Assembly (NCBI RefSeq): GCF_012395815.1
Contig: NZ_JAAZQQ010000002.1
Span: forward strand, 1-64,000
Origin: Roseicyclus persicicus
Lineage (GTDB): Bacteria; Pseudomonadota; Alphaproteobacteria; Rhodobacterales; Rhodobacteraceae
DNA: 64,000 nt
Direction of reading: 5' to 3'
The notes beneath the pieces are model-generated. The model was not told the origin of the DNA, did not search any database, and saw only the letters and a program-made list of their open reading frames with translations. Of this stretch, positions 1 through 9,162 are shown in pieces (within the stretch, counting starts at the first letter, position 1; each line of letters starts with the position of its first letter). Made by a program: the position numbers and the translations under genes.

Positions 1-90
1 ATATCCCGGCCGAGCGCAGTGACCTCCGGGGCCAGCGCCTGCAGTTCCGTGGCCACCTGGCCGGTGCGGCCGAAGACGAGGACCGTCATG
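1..90 (-). CDS. rfbD: dTDP-4-dehydrorhamnose reductase, N-terminal fragment (cut by window edge)
   Basis: Only the first 30 codons are inside the window. The reading begins MTVLVFGRTGQVATEL, an NAD(P)-binding GxxGxxG start typical of RmlD/RfbD, which reduces dTDP-4-dehydro-L-rhamnose in the last step of dTDP-L-rhamnose synthesis. The ATG lies 3 bases after the rfbB stop codon, so it is the third gene of the rfbC-rfbB-rfbD operon. The rest of the gene continues beyond base 1, so its integrity cannot be judged. Confidence 0.85.
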
Positions 91-93
91 CCG

Positions 94-1134
94 TCACCCC
101 GCCTTGCCCAGCCGCTGCCCGACGCCGTCGCGGGCCTGCAGCGCGCGCCACCAGTCCTCGTGGGCGAGGTACCAGTCGACCGTGCGGGCCAGACCCTCCT
201 CCACCGTCACCGAGGGCGACCAGCCCAGCTCCTCCCGGATCCGCGTCGCGTCGATCGCGTAGCGCAGGTCGTGGCCGGGGCGGTCGGTGACGTAGGTGAT
301 CAGCCGGTCATGCGGCGCACCCGCGGGGCGGCGTTCGTCGAGCAGTGTGCAGATCGTGCGTACCAGGTCGATGTTCCGCCGCTCGTTGTTGCCGCCGATG
401 TTGTAGCTCCGCCCCAGCGCGCCGGTCTCGCACACGAGCAGCAGCGCCTCGGCGTGATCTTCTACATAAAGCCAGTCGCGCACGTTCAGGCCCTGCCCGT
501 AGACCGGGATCGGCTTGCCCGCCAGCGCGTTCAGGATCACCACCGGGATCAGCTTCTCGGGGAAGTGGTAGGGCCCGTAGTTGTTCGAGCAGTTGGTCAG
601 CACGACCGGCAGCCCGTAGGTCTCGTGCCAGGCGCGCACCAGGTGGTCCGACGCGGCCTTCGACGCGGAATAGGGGCTGTTCGGCGCGTAGGGCGTGTCC
701 TCGGTGAAGAGGCCCGTCTCGCCAAGGGTGCCGTAGACCTCGTCGGTCGAGATGTGGTGGAAGCGGAAGCCCTCGGGCTTGCCTTGCGCCGTCCAGAAGG
801 CCCGCGCGGCCTCCAGAAGCGTGTAGGTCCCGGTGACGTTCGTCTCGATGAAGGTGCCGGGCCCGTCGATGGAGCGGTCGACATGGCTCTCGGCGGCAAG
901 GTGCATGATCGCGTCGGGGCGGTGCGCGGCGAGGATCCGGTCCATCGCCGAGCGGTCGCAGATGTCGGCCAGCTCGAAGGCGTAGAGCGGGCTGTCCGCC
1001 ACGCTCGCCACGTTGTCGAGGCAGGCGGCATAGGTCAGCTTGTCGACGTTGACGACCGCGTGCCCGCGGGCCACCGCCAGCCGCACCACGGCCGAGCCGA
1101 TGAACCCCGCCCCGCCCGTCACCAGAAGATTCAT
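94..1134 (-). CDS. rfbB: dTDP-glucose 4,6-dehydratase
   Basis: This is a 346-residue extended short-chain dehydrogenase that converts dTDP-D-glucose to dTDP-4-keto-6-deoxy-D-glucose, the second step of dTDP-rhamnose synthesis. The NAD+-binding GGAGFIG is at residues 7-13. The active-site segment STDEVYG is at 129-135 and YSASK (Tyr155, Lys159) follows, all as expected for RmlB. The length matches the family. The start ATG overlaps the rfbC stop as ATGA, which indicates translational coupling. It could only be confused with another dTDP-sugar dehydratase; the rfbC and rfbD neighbours make the rhamnose assignment firm. Confidence 0.95.
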   Translation of the reverse strand: MNLLVTGGAGFIGSAVVRLAVARGHAVVNVDKLTYAACLDNVASVADSPLYAFELADICDRSAMDRILAAHRPDAIMHLAAESHVDRSIDGPGTFIETNVTGTYTLLEAARAFWTAQGKPEGFRFHHISTDEVYGTLGETGLFTEDTPYAPNSPYSASKAASDHLVRAWHETYGLPVVLTNCSNNYGPYHFPEKLIPVVILNALAGKPIPVYGQGLNVRDWLYVEDHAEALLLVCETGALGRSYNIGGNNERRNIDLVRTICTLLDERRPAGAPHDRLITYVTDRPGHDLRYAIDATRIREELGWSPSVTVEEGLARTVDWYLAHEDWWRALQARDGVGQRLGKAG

Positions 1135-1703
1135 GCAGCAGAATCCTCATACAAGAACGGGCTGTCGAACCCGGCGAAGGCCCCCGCCGCCGCATCCTTG
1201 GCCGACAGGATCGGGGCCGTGTCGCCCAAGCCCCAGTCGATCCCGAGGTCGGGATCGTCGTAGCGCAGCGCGCCCTCGGTCTCGGGCGCGTAGCCGTCGG
1301 AACACTTGTAGATGATCTCGGTATCCGGCGCCCGCGTCACGAAGCCATGCGCGAAGCCCGCGGGGATCATCAGCTGGCGGCCGTTCTCGAAGCTCAGCTC
1401 GATCCCGAACCACTTGCCATAGGTCGGCGATCCCTTGCGGATGTCCACGGCCACGTCGAACAACAGCCCCCGCCCGCAGCGCACCAGCTTGGCCTGCGCC
1501 CGCGGCGGCTTCTGGAAATGCAGCCCCCGCACCGTGCCGACCTGCGCCGACAGCGAGTGGTTGTCCTGCACGAACTCGATATCGATGCCGTGCTGCGCCA
1601 GCTTCGACCGGCTCCACGTCTCCGAGAAAAACCCCCGCGAATCCCCGAACCGCGCTGGCGTCACAACAACCAACCCGGGCAAACCGGTCTCTTCAATCAA
1701 CAT
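1131..1703 (-). CDS. rfbC: dTDP-4-dehydrorhamnose 3,5-epimerase
   Basis: This 190-residue cupin-type epimerase acts on dTDP-4-keto-6-deoxyglucose in rhamnose nucleotide synthesis. Residues 17-30 show the family start ([14 protein letters not shown]). The catalytic His is at 62 in RGLHFQ, a Lys follows at 72, and FAHGFVT lies near 117-123. It is the first gene of the operon: 257 bases without a gene lie upstream, and the ATG is preceded by a purine-rich GGAAG. The rhamnose donor could serve the rhamnosyltransferase-like protein encoded near 14 kb, but that link is inference. Confidence 0.95.
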   Translation of the reverse strand: MLIEETGLPGLVVVTPARFGDSRGFFSETWSRSKLAQHGIDIEFVQDNHSLSAQVGTVRGLHFQKPPRAQAKLVRCGRGLLFDVAVDIRKGSPTYGKWFGIELSFENGRQLMIPAGFAHGFVTRAPDTEIIYKCSDGYAPETEGALRYDDPDLGIDWGLGDTAPILSAKDAAAGAFAGFDSPFLYEDSAA

Positions 1704-1960
1704 AACTATGCTTCCGCTTCAATGACGCGGCCATGAGACGCCACGGACGCTCAAGAATGCAAAACCACAGGTCACGCGGGGGTTCAACCATCAGTGCTGC
1801 ACATCGATCGAACGGCATATTCTGCTGCTTTCCTTGGCGAGAAATGTTGGTCCCTGGTTAGTAGTTTGGCGTCTTGTGGTGCCGGGACCCCGTGGTTGAC
1901 TAGGCTTGATTGCTGGCCATCCGATGAGGCGTGCAGTTCTTTCCCCTCGAACAGCCCTGC

Positions 1961-2281
1961 CTAGCCTTCCGCCGCCGACAGCAGGATCGGCTGGCCGTGC
2001 GGCGTGGCCCGGGCCGCTGCTTGCCAACGCTCTGTCATCCGTTGCACTTCCTCGGCCGCCGCAACGCCGCGCTCCTCCAGCAGCGAGACAAGCGCCTCGG
2101 CCCAGACCGTCCAGTACGTCACGGCATCGGCATCCTGAACGCGGGGCCCGAACACCGCTGCCCACTCCCTCCACTCGAACTGGCCCGCCTCGTTGAGGGC
2201 GACGGTCAGGGCGAAGAGCTGCGCCTGCCAGGGTTCCTGGAAGGGAGCCTCAGGCAGGTTCAAGGTAGGGCTCCCAGGCAT
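1961..2281 (-). CDS. nitrile hydratase accessory/activator protein
   Basis: This is a 106-residue protein of the nitrile hydratase accessory family, small helical proteins related to the N-terminal half of the beta subunit that help load the metal and mature the alpha subunit. Visible hallmarks are the N-terminal NLPEAPFQEPWQAQLFALTV and the later FEWREWAAVFG, which are common in this family. It starts inside the end of the beta-subunit gene (32-base overlap), giving the order alpha, beta, activator. That order is typical of cobalt-type enzymes. There is no catalytic residue to check; the assignment rests on sequence style and context. Confidence 0.85.
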   Translation of the reverse strand: MPGSPTLNLPEAPFQEPWQAQLFALTVALNEAGQFEWREWAAVFGPRVQDADAVTYWTVWAEALVSLLEERGVAAAEEVQRMTERWQAAARATPHGQPILLSAAEG

Positions 2282-2906
2282 CGATGCTCACTCTGAGGGT
2301 CGGGTCCGCGTCCTCGCCGAAGAGGTCGCCGGCGTCGAAGCGGGCGGTGTAGAGAGGGCAGGGCTGCTCTCCCAGGCCATGCGCATTGCTGTCCGGGTAG
2401 ACATGCGACCCGTGCAGCGCCTCGACGATGCCCACATGCCCCCGCGCGTAGGAGGGCAGGCGGGTGTGTCCCGCAGGCTGGTGGTTGCGGCAGCGCACCC
2501 GGTCGCCCACGGCGAAGATCGGCGCCGGTCCCGGCCGTTCCGTCGGGCCGCCCTTGGCCAGCACCTCGGGCATCGCTGTGGCGGAGAGGCGCCGGTCGGC
2601 CCTCACGCCGGGCCGGAGCGCATGGCCTTCGGCCAGTTCTTCGGGCGTCACCTCGCCGGCGCGCACGAGCAGCGTCTCCAACGCCCGCAGCCAGATCTCG
2701 TAGTAGCTCGACGCGTAGTAGACGGCCGGCGGCAGGCTTTCGCGCGCATGGCGGGAGACGTCGATGTTCCAGTACCCCAACGCAGCAGACGCCAACGTCA
2801 CCCCGAGCACACGCTTTTCCCAGTCCGCGTGGAAGCGCTCTCCCTCGTCCTCCGGGATGACGGCGCCGAACCCATGGCGTCCCCCGATGTCCTGTGGCCC
2901 GTTCAT
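2250..2906 (-). CDS. nthB: nitrile hydratase subunit beta
   Basis: This is the 218-residue structural subunit of nitrile hydratase, which hydrates nitriles to amides together with the alpha subunit. The protein begins MNGPQDIGGRHGFG, the standard beta-subunit start, so the ATG at 2906 is chosen over the longer open frame that runs upstream through the alpha gene. The C-terminal half carries GHTRLPSYARGHVG, the SH3-like beta-barrel signature of this family. It sits 34 bases downstream of the alpha subunit and overlaps the accessory gene, which makes a three-gene operon. Confidence 0.93.
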   Translation of the reverse strand: MNGPQDIGGRHGFGAVIPEDEGERFHADWEKRVLGVTLASAALGYWNIDVSRHARESLPPAVYYASSYYEIWLRALETLLVRAGEVTPEELAEGHALRPGVRADRRLSATAMPEVLAKGGPTERPGPAPIFAVGDRVRCRNHQPAGHTRLPSYARGHVGIVEALHGSHVYPDSNAHGLGEQPCPLYTARFDAGDLFGEDADPTLRVSIDAWEPYLEPA

Positions 2907-2940
2907 GCCGCCTCCGGGGCGAGCGGCTGGCCGCAGCCGA

Positions 2941-3513
2941 TCATGCTGTCCCGCGGACGAGCCGGGCCAGCGCCTCGGCGTCCAGGCCCTCGGTGCCCGG
3001 CGGCCGCTCGGGAATGACGAGGTAGCGGATCTCGGCCGTCGAGTCCCAGACACGGATCTCCGTCGTCTCCGGCAGCTGCACGCCGAACTCTGCGAGCACC
3101 GCCCGCGGCTCGCGCACGGCGCGGGAACGGTAGGCCGGGGCCTTGTACCACGTCGGCGGCAGCCCCAGCACGGGCCACGGGTAGCAGGAACAGAGCGTGC
3201 AGACGACGAGGTTGTGCCGTTCGGCCGTGTTGAAGACGGCGACCATGTGTTCGCCCTGACGCCCGAAATACCCCATCGAGGCGATGGCGGCGGTCGCGTC
3301 CTCCTCCAGCCACGCGGCGAAGTCCGGATCGCTCCAGGCCCGGGCGACGACGGCGGCGCCGTTCCGGGGACCGACCTTGTTTTCGTAGGTGTCGATGATG
3401 GCATCGACGGCGGCGGGATCGACGAGGCCCTTCTCGACGAGGATCGTCTCGAGCGCGCGGACCCGCGCCGTCATCTCGTCCAGTTCGTTGTCGTGGTGCG
3501 GGTGGTCGTGCAT
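2941..3513 (-). CDS. nthA: nitrile hydratase subunit alpha, cobalt type
   Basis: This is a 190-residue metal-binding subunit. The claw motif is Cys105-Thr-Leu-Cys108-Ser-Cys110. Thr in the second position (CTLCSC) is the mark of cobalt-type enzymes, whereas iron types have CSLCSC. The motif is followed by [14 protein letters not shown], also canonical. The start [14 protein letters not shown] is chosen because the 65 extra residues of the longer frame do not resemble the family. The His-rich N-terminus is common in cobalt types. No amidase gene, the usual next step in nitrile breakdown, is visible nearby. Confidence 0.95.
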   Translation of the reverse strand: MHDHPHHDNELDEMTARVRALETILVEKGLVDPAAVDAIIDTYENKVGPRNGAAVVARAWSDPDFAAWLEEDATAAIASMGYFGRQGEHMVAVFNTAERHNLVVCTLCSCYPWPVLGLPPTWYKAPAYRSRAVREPRAVLAEFGVQLPETTEIRVWDSTAEIRYLVIPERPPGTEGLDAEALARLVRGTA

Positions 3514-3649
3514 GGCGGCCCCTCCTGCCGTCACTATGCCCAGTCTTGGTGTCTGTTCCAAGCGGTTGACCCGCCGGGACGATTTGGCCGACACTTGCAC
3601 GAGGTTGAACGACGTCGGAGACATGCCGGCTCGAAAAAGGGGGCTCACC

Positions 3650-4753
3650 ATGAACCGCGTCTTCTTGGCCATCCTGTCTCTTGGACTGGCGGTGGCAGGC
3701 AGCGTCACGCCGGCCTCTGCCGACAGGCTCGATCCGCGATGGGATGCGGATCGGAGCCGCTACATTGGCCTGTCGGACCTCGCCTGCGCAGGCAACACAG
3801 GCGCCCTCCAGGAGTTGAGCCGCGATGCCGGGCAATTCGGCAACCCGGTTGCGATGAACGCCTACGCCTGGCTTGCGCTTCCCAGCAGCAACTGCACCGG
3901 TGCCCCCGTTCACCGCGACACCGCCCTCGACTACTGGTACTTGTCTGCAGAAGCCGGCTTTCCGCCGGGCATGTACAACTGGGCGATGGCGAACCTCGAC
4001 GGTGTCTTCGGTCTGGACCGCGATGTCGGTGAAGGCTTGCACTGGCTCGAGAACGCGGCAGGTGCCGGCTTCGCGCTCGCGGCGTCGGAGCTCGCCCTCA
4101 TCTACGCGGAGGGTCGCCACGGGGTGCGCCCGGACGCGGGCCCGGCACGGCACTACCTCCGCACGGCAGACCAGCTTGGTCTTGCGCCCGACAGGCTGCA
4201 AGACCTCACGGGGCGTGTCGATGCGGCCCTTGCCAGAGGCGCCCCCCGTCCGCAGCCGCAACCCGCTCCACAACCCGGGCCGGCCGCGCCTGCCGGCGGT
4301 GACGGCTATTTCCAGGTGTCCATCGGCACCGCATCCTCCTACGGGGGGCGCGTGCCGCGGCTGGGCGACCGCCAGAGCATGGGCAACTGGGTCGACGAGG
4401 TGGTCTACGTCGCGCAAGCCTTCGGTCGCGAAGGCGGCTGCTGGACGACGGGAAGCCTCTGGATGGTGGGCCGTAGCCGGGTCGAGTTGACCCAGTATGC
4501 AGCCGCCACGCTGGAGCAGATGATCCAGAACTCGGCGCAGGACCGCCAGGCGGGACGGTCGGCGCCTTATGTGCAGGATTTCCGCGACCTCAATGACGGC
4601 ATCTCCTTCGTGGAGCGGAACCAGGGACGGGTCGACAACACCGGCCTTCCCTTCATGTGGACCCTCGCCGAGGCGCAGGCTTATGGTCCGCGGTGTTCCG
4701 GCAATACGGGTGACGTCGTCTATCCTGCCCCGGTTCGGGCGCAGGCCCGTTGA
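3650..4753 (+). CDS. secreted Sel1-repeat protein with a Pro-rich linker
   Basis: This 367-residue protein has a signal peptide ending near ASA-D (residues 22-25). Its N-terminal half shows Sel1-like helical repeats, for example [27 protein letters not shown] and [20 protein letters not shown] with YAEGRHGV, roughly residues 50-190. A Pro/Gln-rich linker (about 200-222) leads to a C-terminal domain of about 140 residues that I do not recognise. The start at 3650 is chosen because the hydrophobic signal begins there and AAAAAGGGGG lies just upstream. It is divergent from the nitrile hydratase operon. Function is unknown; Sel1 repeats usually mediate protein contacts. Confidence 0.75.
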   Translation: MNRVFLAILSLGLAVAGSVTPASADRLDPRWDADRSRYIGLSDLACAGNTGALQELSRDAGQFGNPVAMNAYAWLALPSSNCTGAPVHRDTALDYWYLSAEAGFPPGMYNWAMANLDGVFGLDRDVGEGLHWLENAAGAGFALAASELALIYAEGRHGVRPDAGPARHYLRTADQLGLAPDRLQDLTGRVDAALARGAPRPQPQPAPQPGPAAPAGGDGYFQVSIGTASSYGGRVPRLGDRQSMGNWVDEVVYVAQAFGREGGCWTTGSLWMVGRSRVELTQYAAATLEQMIQNSAQDRQAGRSAPYVQDFRDLNDGISFVERNQGRVDNTGLPFMWTLAEAQAYGPRCSGNTGDVVYPAPVRAQAR

Positions 4754-4864
4754 TCCCGCTGCTGCTGACCTCCCGCTACGCGGTGTATGCCTGGTCCAAG
4801 TCGGCTCCTCACCCCATTTCGCGTGTCCTAAACGTGGCCAATCGGTCGGCGAACGCATTCCGCG

Positions 4865-5154
4865 TGCTCTGGTGAAAGGGTCAACCATCGACTGGGTGCC
4901 GCTGGCAGAGCTGCCCGGCCGGGTAACTATTTTTCTTCGAGACCCAGGAACATGACGTGATCGTCGCCAATGGCGCGCCGGCGGAGACCTTCATCGACTA
5001 CGTTGGACGGCAGGTATTCGACAACTACGCCGAGTATGTCGCCCTCTACGGCGAGGAGCGGATCATCACCGAGGCGCCTTATCCGCGCATCTCCACCCCC
5101 CGCCTGCTGCCCTCGGCGCTGAAGGCGCGGCTGGGGATCGGAAGGGCGGCCTGA
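4865..5154 (+). pseudogene. truncated, frameshifted copy of a Hint-domain protein (C-terminal part)
   Basis: This stretch repeats the last third of the intact Hint-domain gene at 5343-6233. It reads ALVKGSTIDWVPLAELP, then a two-base deletion near 4930-4950 shifts the frame, and the remainder reads IDYVGRQVFDNYAEYVALYG to the end GIGRAA. The equivalent intact sequence is ALVNGSSIDWVPLAELP and VDYVGRQAFENYAEYVALYG. The first two-thirds, including the catalytic Cys region, are absent. It is therefore a remnant of a tandem duplication or of unequal recombination. Confidence 0.85.
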
Positions 5155-5342
5155 GGGGCGCGATATCGCACGACCGCAGGACAGGCTGTCATGGTCGCTG
5201 CGTCTGCGGCGTGCCTGTTCCGCTGTGGCACCCCAAGAAAACCGTTGAATTCGCATACCGGCGTGCGACCGTGCGACAGCGGACGACGCGTCTGAGTCGC
5301 GGCGCGGCTGGTCGGCGGATGTCGATGCTTTGGGGGAACGGC

Positions 5343-6233
5343 ATGGCGAGCTACTTCGTTTCGTCAACTGCGCAGTACAGCTCGTCCACACAGACACTGA
5401 TTGGTGCATTTGACGACGACGTCATCCTCTCCGACGGCAAGCCGGGCGAGACGACCTTTGAGCTGAACGAAGCCCTCGCCCACCCGCAGACCGACGTCCA
5501 ATACAAGGGAAAGGTCGTCATCGACGGCATCGAATATCCGGTATTCCAGACAGGGTTCGGAAGCGGTGTGTACCTTATCGCATCGTACAAACCCCTTGCG
5601 GAGATGAACTTTCCGGCTTCGCTGACGCTGCCTCTTGCCGATACATCCAGCTTCACGGTCTGTTTTGCCGCCGGCACCGGCATCGCCACGCCGAACGGCG
5701 AGCGCGCGGTCGAGACACTGGCGATCGGAGATGGGATCCTCACGGCGGACGGCCGGTGCGTCGAGGTAATCTGGATCGGCCGACAGATCGTGCAGAAGAT
5801 CTTTGCCGGCGACCGGATGATGCCGGTGCGGATCCGGGCCGGGGCCCTCGGTGAAGGCCTCCCGCATGGCGACCTGACGGTCACCGCCGATCACGCGCTG
5901 ATCCTCGACGGTCTCGCGATTAACGCAGGGGCGCTGGTGAACGGCAGCAGCATCGACTGGGTGCCGCTGGCGGAGTTGCCCGAGCGCGTGACCTATTATC
6001 ACATCGAGACCGAGGGCCACGACGTCATCCTCGCCAACGGCGCGGCGGCGGAAACCTACGTGGACTACGTCGGGCGGCAAGCCTTCGAGAACTACGCAGA
6101 GTACGTCGCCCTCTACGGCGAGGAGCGGATCATCACCGAGGCGCCCTGGCCCCGCATCTCCACCCCCCGTCTCCTGCCCCCTGCGCTGAAGGCGCGGCTG
6201 GGGATCGGTCAGAGCGTCGCCCTGCGCGCGTGA
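5343..6233 (+). CDS. Hint-domain (Hedgehog/intein, Hint_2 type) protein
   Basis: This 296-residue protein has about 105 N-terminal residues of unknown fold, followed by a Hint domain. The domain opens with TVCFAAGTGIATPNG (self-cleavage Cys near residue 110) and continues with VETLAIGDG, VRIRAGALG, TADHALILDG and YYHIETEGHDVILA, the order seen in Hint_2 proteins of Rhodobacterales. The start at 5343 is preceded by TGGGGGAA; upstream in-frame starts lack this. Hint domains cleave or splice their own backbone. These bacterial ones are thought to act in surface or secreted proteins, but their true role is unknown. Confidence 0.8.
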   Translation: MASYFVSSTAQYSSSTQTLIGAFDDDVILSDGKPGETTFELNEALAHPQTDVQYKGKVVIDGIEYPVFQTGFGSGVYLIASYKPLAEMNFPASLTLPLADTSSFTVCFAAGTGIATPNGERAVETLAIGDGILTADGRCVEVIWIGRQIVQKIFAGDRMMPVRIRAGALGEGLPHGDLTVTADHALILDGLAINAGALVNGSSIDWVPLAELPERVTYYHIETEGHDVILANGAAAETYVDYVGRQAFENYAEYVALYGEERIITEAPWPRISTPRLLPPALKARLGIGQSVALRA

Positions 6234-6428
6234 GTCGGGCACGTGCCCAGTGCGACACCAAGCCTTACACGGAGCGGAGGGCCCTAATCTGCCCCCCTGA
6301 GCACTGGACCGCTTGAAGCTGGAGTTTTCGGCTAGACTTTCCTGGCTGGAAGAGGAGTGGCGCAGTTCGGCCTGTCGCCTTTGCGTTTCGGAGCGCAGGC
6401 ACTTACTTGCGCCTGATCCTGTTCCTCG

Positions 6429-7715
6429 ATGAATATCCACCAAATGCTGCTCGAGCTCGCAATTCTGGTTTGCCTCATCGCTCTTAATGGCGCACTGGCC
6501 ATGTCGGAGCTTGCTATCGTGTCGTCTCGTCCTGCCCGGCTGAAAGCAAGGGGCGATCGTAGGTCACTGCAGGCGCTAAGGCTCGCCGAGGACCCAGGTC
6601 GGTTTCTCTCGACGGTCCAGATCGGCATCACGCTGGTAGGAATACTGTCGGGTGCTTTCTCCGGTGCGACCCTCGGTCTTCGGGTCTCGACCGCATTGCA
6701 GGACATAGGTCTCGCCTGGTCTGTAGCTCAGCCTGTCGGTGTTGGATCTGTCGTGGTGGGCGTTACCTATTTCTCTCTCATTATTGGCGAACTGGTCCCT
6801 AAACAGCTCGCCCTTTCCAACCCTGAAGGCATCGCGGCGCGGGTGGCTCCGGCGATGGCTACCCTTGCACTGGTTGCGGCACCGCTTGTCTGGGTGCTCG
6901 ATCGATCCGGTAAGGCTGTCCTTCGCATGCTGGGGCAGGACAGACGTCAGGCGGCAAAGGTCAGCGACGAAGAAATCCAACTGATCATAGCGGAGGCCGA
7001 AAGCGCCGGTGTGATCGAGAAAGCCGAAACCGCCATGATAGAAGGGGTAATGCGTATCGCCGATCGCACGGCCAAGGGGCTGATGACGCCGCGGCATGAG
7101 GTTACTACGGCTGACGCTCGACAAAGCCGGTCGGAAATTCTTGATCAGTTCCGCTTGTCTGGCAGGACCCGTTTGCCGTTGCGCGACGGGGGCCCAGACT
7201 ACATTGTCGGCATCTTGCACGCTCGCGATCTGCTTTCTGCCGAACCAGACAATTTCGACCCACGAGGCATCATGATGAATGCCCCCGTGATCCACGATGC
7301 CCTACCCGCACTTGAGGTCATCGAGCGGTTGCGAGCATCGTCCGAGCATATGCTGCTCGTCTACGATGAGTATGGTCACTTCGAAGGGATCGTGACCGCG
7401 ATGGACGTTCTCGGTGCCATTGCGGGCGGTTTCGACGAGATCGAGACTGACGAGCCAAAAGTCGTCGAACGGGAGGATGGCTCACTGCTTGTGGCGGGCT
7501 GGATGCCGGTCGACGAGTTTGTCGACCGCATCAATGTGTCAGGCGTAGAAGCCGGCGACTTCGAGACCGTTGCGGGTCTGTTCCTGGATATGTCGGAAGA
7601 ACTGCCACGCGTCGGCCAGGTCGTTCGGATCGGTGACTGGCGAGTGGAAGTCGTGGATATGGATGGGCGTCGGATCGACAAGCTCTTGGTGCACAGGGAC
7701 AGTGGAGGCAGATGA
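6429..7715 (+). CDS. hemolysin-family (CNNM/CorC/HlyC) membrane protein with CBS pair
   Basis: This is a 428-residue inner-membrane protein. Four hydrophobic segments in residues 1-150 form a CNNM (DUF21) domain, with ILSGAFSGATLG and GELVPKQLAL as family hallmarks. A CBS-domain pair follows (roughly 195-330; note GLMTPRHEV and MLLVYDEYGHFEGIVT). A CorC_HlyC domain ends the protein (DGSLLVAGWMPVDEF onward). Such proteins are linked to divalent cation (Mg2+/Co2+) transport or resistance; hemolysin is a historical name. Its stop abuts the stop of the convergent antiporter gene with no gap. Confidence 0.88.
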   Translation: MNIHQMLLELAILVCLIALNGALAMSELAIVSSRPARLKARGDRRSLQALRLAEDPGRFLSTVQIGITLVGILSGAFSGATLGLRVSTALQDIGLAWSVAQPVGVGSVVVGVTYFSLIIGELVPKQLALSNPEGIAARVAPAMATLALVAAPLVWVLDRSGKAVLRMLGQDRRQAAKVSDEEIQLIIAEAESAGVIEKAETAMIEGVMRIADRTAKGLMTPRHEVTTADARQSRSEILDQFRLSGRTRLPLRDGGPDYIVGILHARDLLSAEPDNFDPRGIMMNAPVIHDALPALEVIERLRASSEHMLLVYDEYGHFEGIVTAMDVLGAIAGGFDEIETDEPKVVEREDGSLLVAGWMPVDEFVDRINVSGVEAGDFETVAGLFLDMSEELPRVGQVVRIGDWRVEVVDMDGRRIDKLLVHRDSGGR

Positions 7716-8699
7716 TTAGGGCCAAATCGCATAAACGTAGACGGCATAGCCTGCGAGGAGAACAGCGCCTTCCCGTCGCGAGATCCTCAGCCCTGTCCAA
7801 GCAAAGACCACCAATGCCAGCGAGACACCGATCATCACTAGGTTGTCGAAAGTGACGATCTCGATCGGCACCGACCCGGGAGCAATCAGCGCAGTGAACC
7901 CGCCGATCCCAAGAATATTTTAGATGTTGGAGCCGACGATGTTGCCGAAGGCAACGTCACCCTGTCTTTTCAAACCGGCGACCACTGAGGTAACGAACTC
8001 CGGCATCGATGTGCCAACGGCTACGATAGTTAGACCAATCACTGTTTCAGAGATCCCGAAGCCGCGGGCTAGTGACACGGCTCCCTCGACGAGAAACCTG
8101 CCTCCGATCACCACGAGCACCAAACCGCCAAGCGCGATCATTGCGGAGAGCAGGAGGGAGGTTTTCGGCTGTGCTGCTGGTGTTAAGGCGGCATCGGCTC
8201 CCTGTAGGGCTAGGCTCTTGTCATACACTGCACCATGTCCTGCAGGCGCGGATGCCCTTTCCTGTCTGAATGCGAGGTATACATACGCGATCAGGGCGAG
8301 GACGAATATCGCGCCGATGCTCCGGCCGAGTGGCATTGCAAACGCGACAGCCGAGAACACGACTGCGACCATCAGCATGACGGCTCCGTCGCGCTTAAGT
8401 GCTGCCGACGCAATGACCATCGGGGTTATCAGCGCGGCAACACCAACGATGAGCAGGATATTGGCGATGTTGGAGCCCACGATGTTGCCGTAGGCAATGC
8501 CTGGCGCATTTGACAGAGCAGCCTGCACGGACGTGACAAGCTCTGGTGTTGAGGTGCCAAAGCCGACCAGTGTGAGCCCAATGACGAGCGGCGAAACGCC
8601 GAGGCGTGTGGCGACTTGGACTGCGCCTCGAACCAGAAGCTCGCCACCTGCGATCAGCAAGATGAGGCCTCCGATGAGAGGCAACCAGATTTCCGGCAT
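7716..8699 (-). pseudogene. calcium/sodium antiporter (YrbG/CaCA family) interrupted by an in-frame TAA
   Basis: The frame encodes a CaCA-type exchanger with both alpha repeats: GFGTSTPELVTS (near residue 50) and AVGTSMPEFVTS, each followed by GNIVGSNI. At 7920-7922 a TAA stop replaces the residue after the second GSNI, where the first repeat has Ala and homologues usually have Phe. Translation without that stop continues in the same frame through NILGIGGFTALIAPG and two further hydrophobic segments to a natural TAA at 7716-7718. The product would be about 327 residues, a normal family length. The stop removes the last transmembrane helices, so this is probably a recent nonsense mutation; a sequencing error cannot be excluded. 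Confidence 0.8.
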
Positions 8700-9162
8700 G
8701 CGAGGACTCCAACCGGTTCCTGGCGGACCCTAGCACATGACCGGTATTCGTCCACCGAACGACCTCGCGACTGCTGTTCAACATATTTTTTCAATGACTT
8801 CAGAGATTTGGATCTTTGCCTCCTTCAAGGGCAGTCCATGAGCAGAAGAAGATCAGTTCCGGGCCCGGGCACGCTGTGACTGCTACAAGCATTCCAGCGG
8901 CGTGATCCCGGCTAGCCCGAGACGGCTGCACAACTTGAGGTGTGCGCCGCCTCGGGCCAGCTCCCCGCGCGAAAGGCGATCAGATTTTGATGCCGACCGG
9001 GGGTCAAGTCTCCGCACCGATTGGAAGTCAATGCTCCGCGCCAACTGACCGGGCAGTTCGGAAGCTGCCTCCGTCCGCGAGCTTGCCACTCCTGCGCCTG
9101 AATCTCACCACAGAGGCTGGCAACTGTGCAAGCATGGGAAACATCATGTTGAAACCGTCTCG
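8700..9162. other. intergenic stretch with mobile-element remnant
   Basis: No convincing gene is present in these 463 bases. Short open frames exist on both strands but none has a family resemblance or a good ribosome-binding site. The notable content is a set of three 24-base imperfect tandem units at 8978-9049, listed separately, which resemble the ends of IS21-family elements. Confidence 0.5.
8978..9049 (+). repeat. three 24-bp imperfect tandem repeats, IS21-like terminal repeats
   Basis: Units are 8978-9001, 9002-9025 and 9026-9049. Units 2 and 3 share (G/A)GTCAA, then TCCGC(A/G)CC; unit 1 has GATCAGATTTTGATGCCG in register. Multiple 20-25 bp GGTCAA-type repeats near each end are a known feature of IS21-family insertion sequences. 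No istA or istB gene is nearby, so this would be a solo end left after deletion. The identification is inferred from repeat layout only. Confidence 0.45.

Noticed and set aside
2903-4888. A 661-codon open frame on the minus strand across the Sel1 and nitrile hydratase genes
   Set aside because: Its translation is Arg/Gly/Ala-rich without domains and runs antisense to genes with clear motifs. Long spurious frames are expected at this GC content.
8883-9089. A 68-codon minus-strand frame in the intergenic region
   Set aside because: It runs through the IS-end-like repeats, has no ribosome site and no family resemblance.
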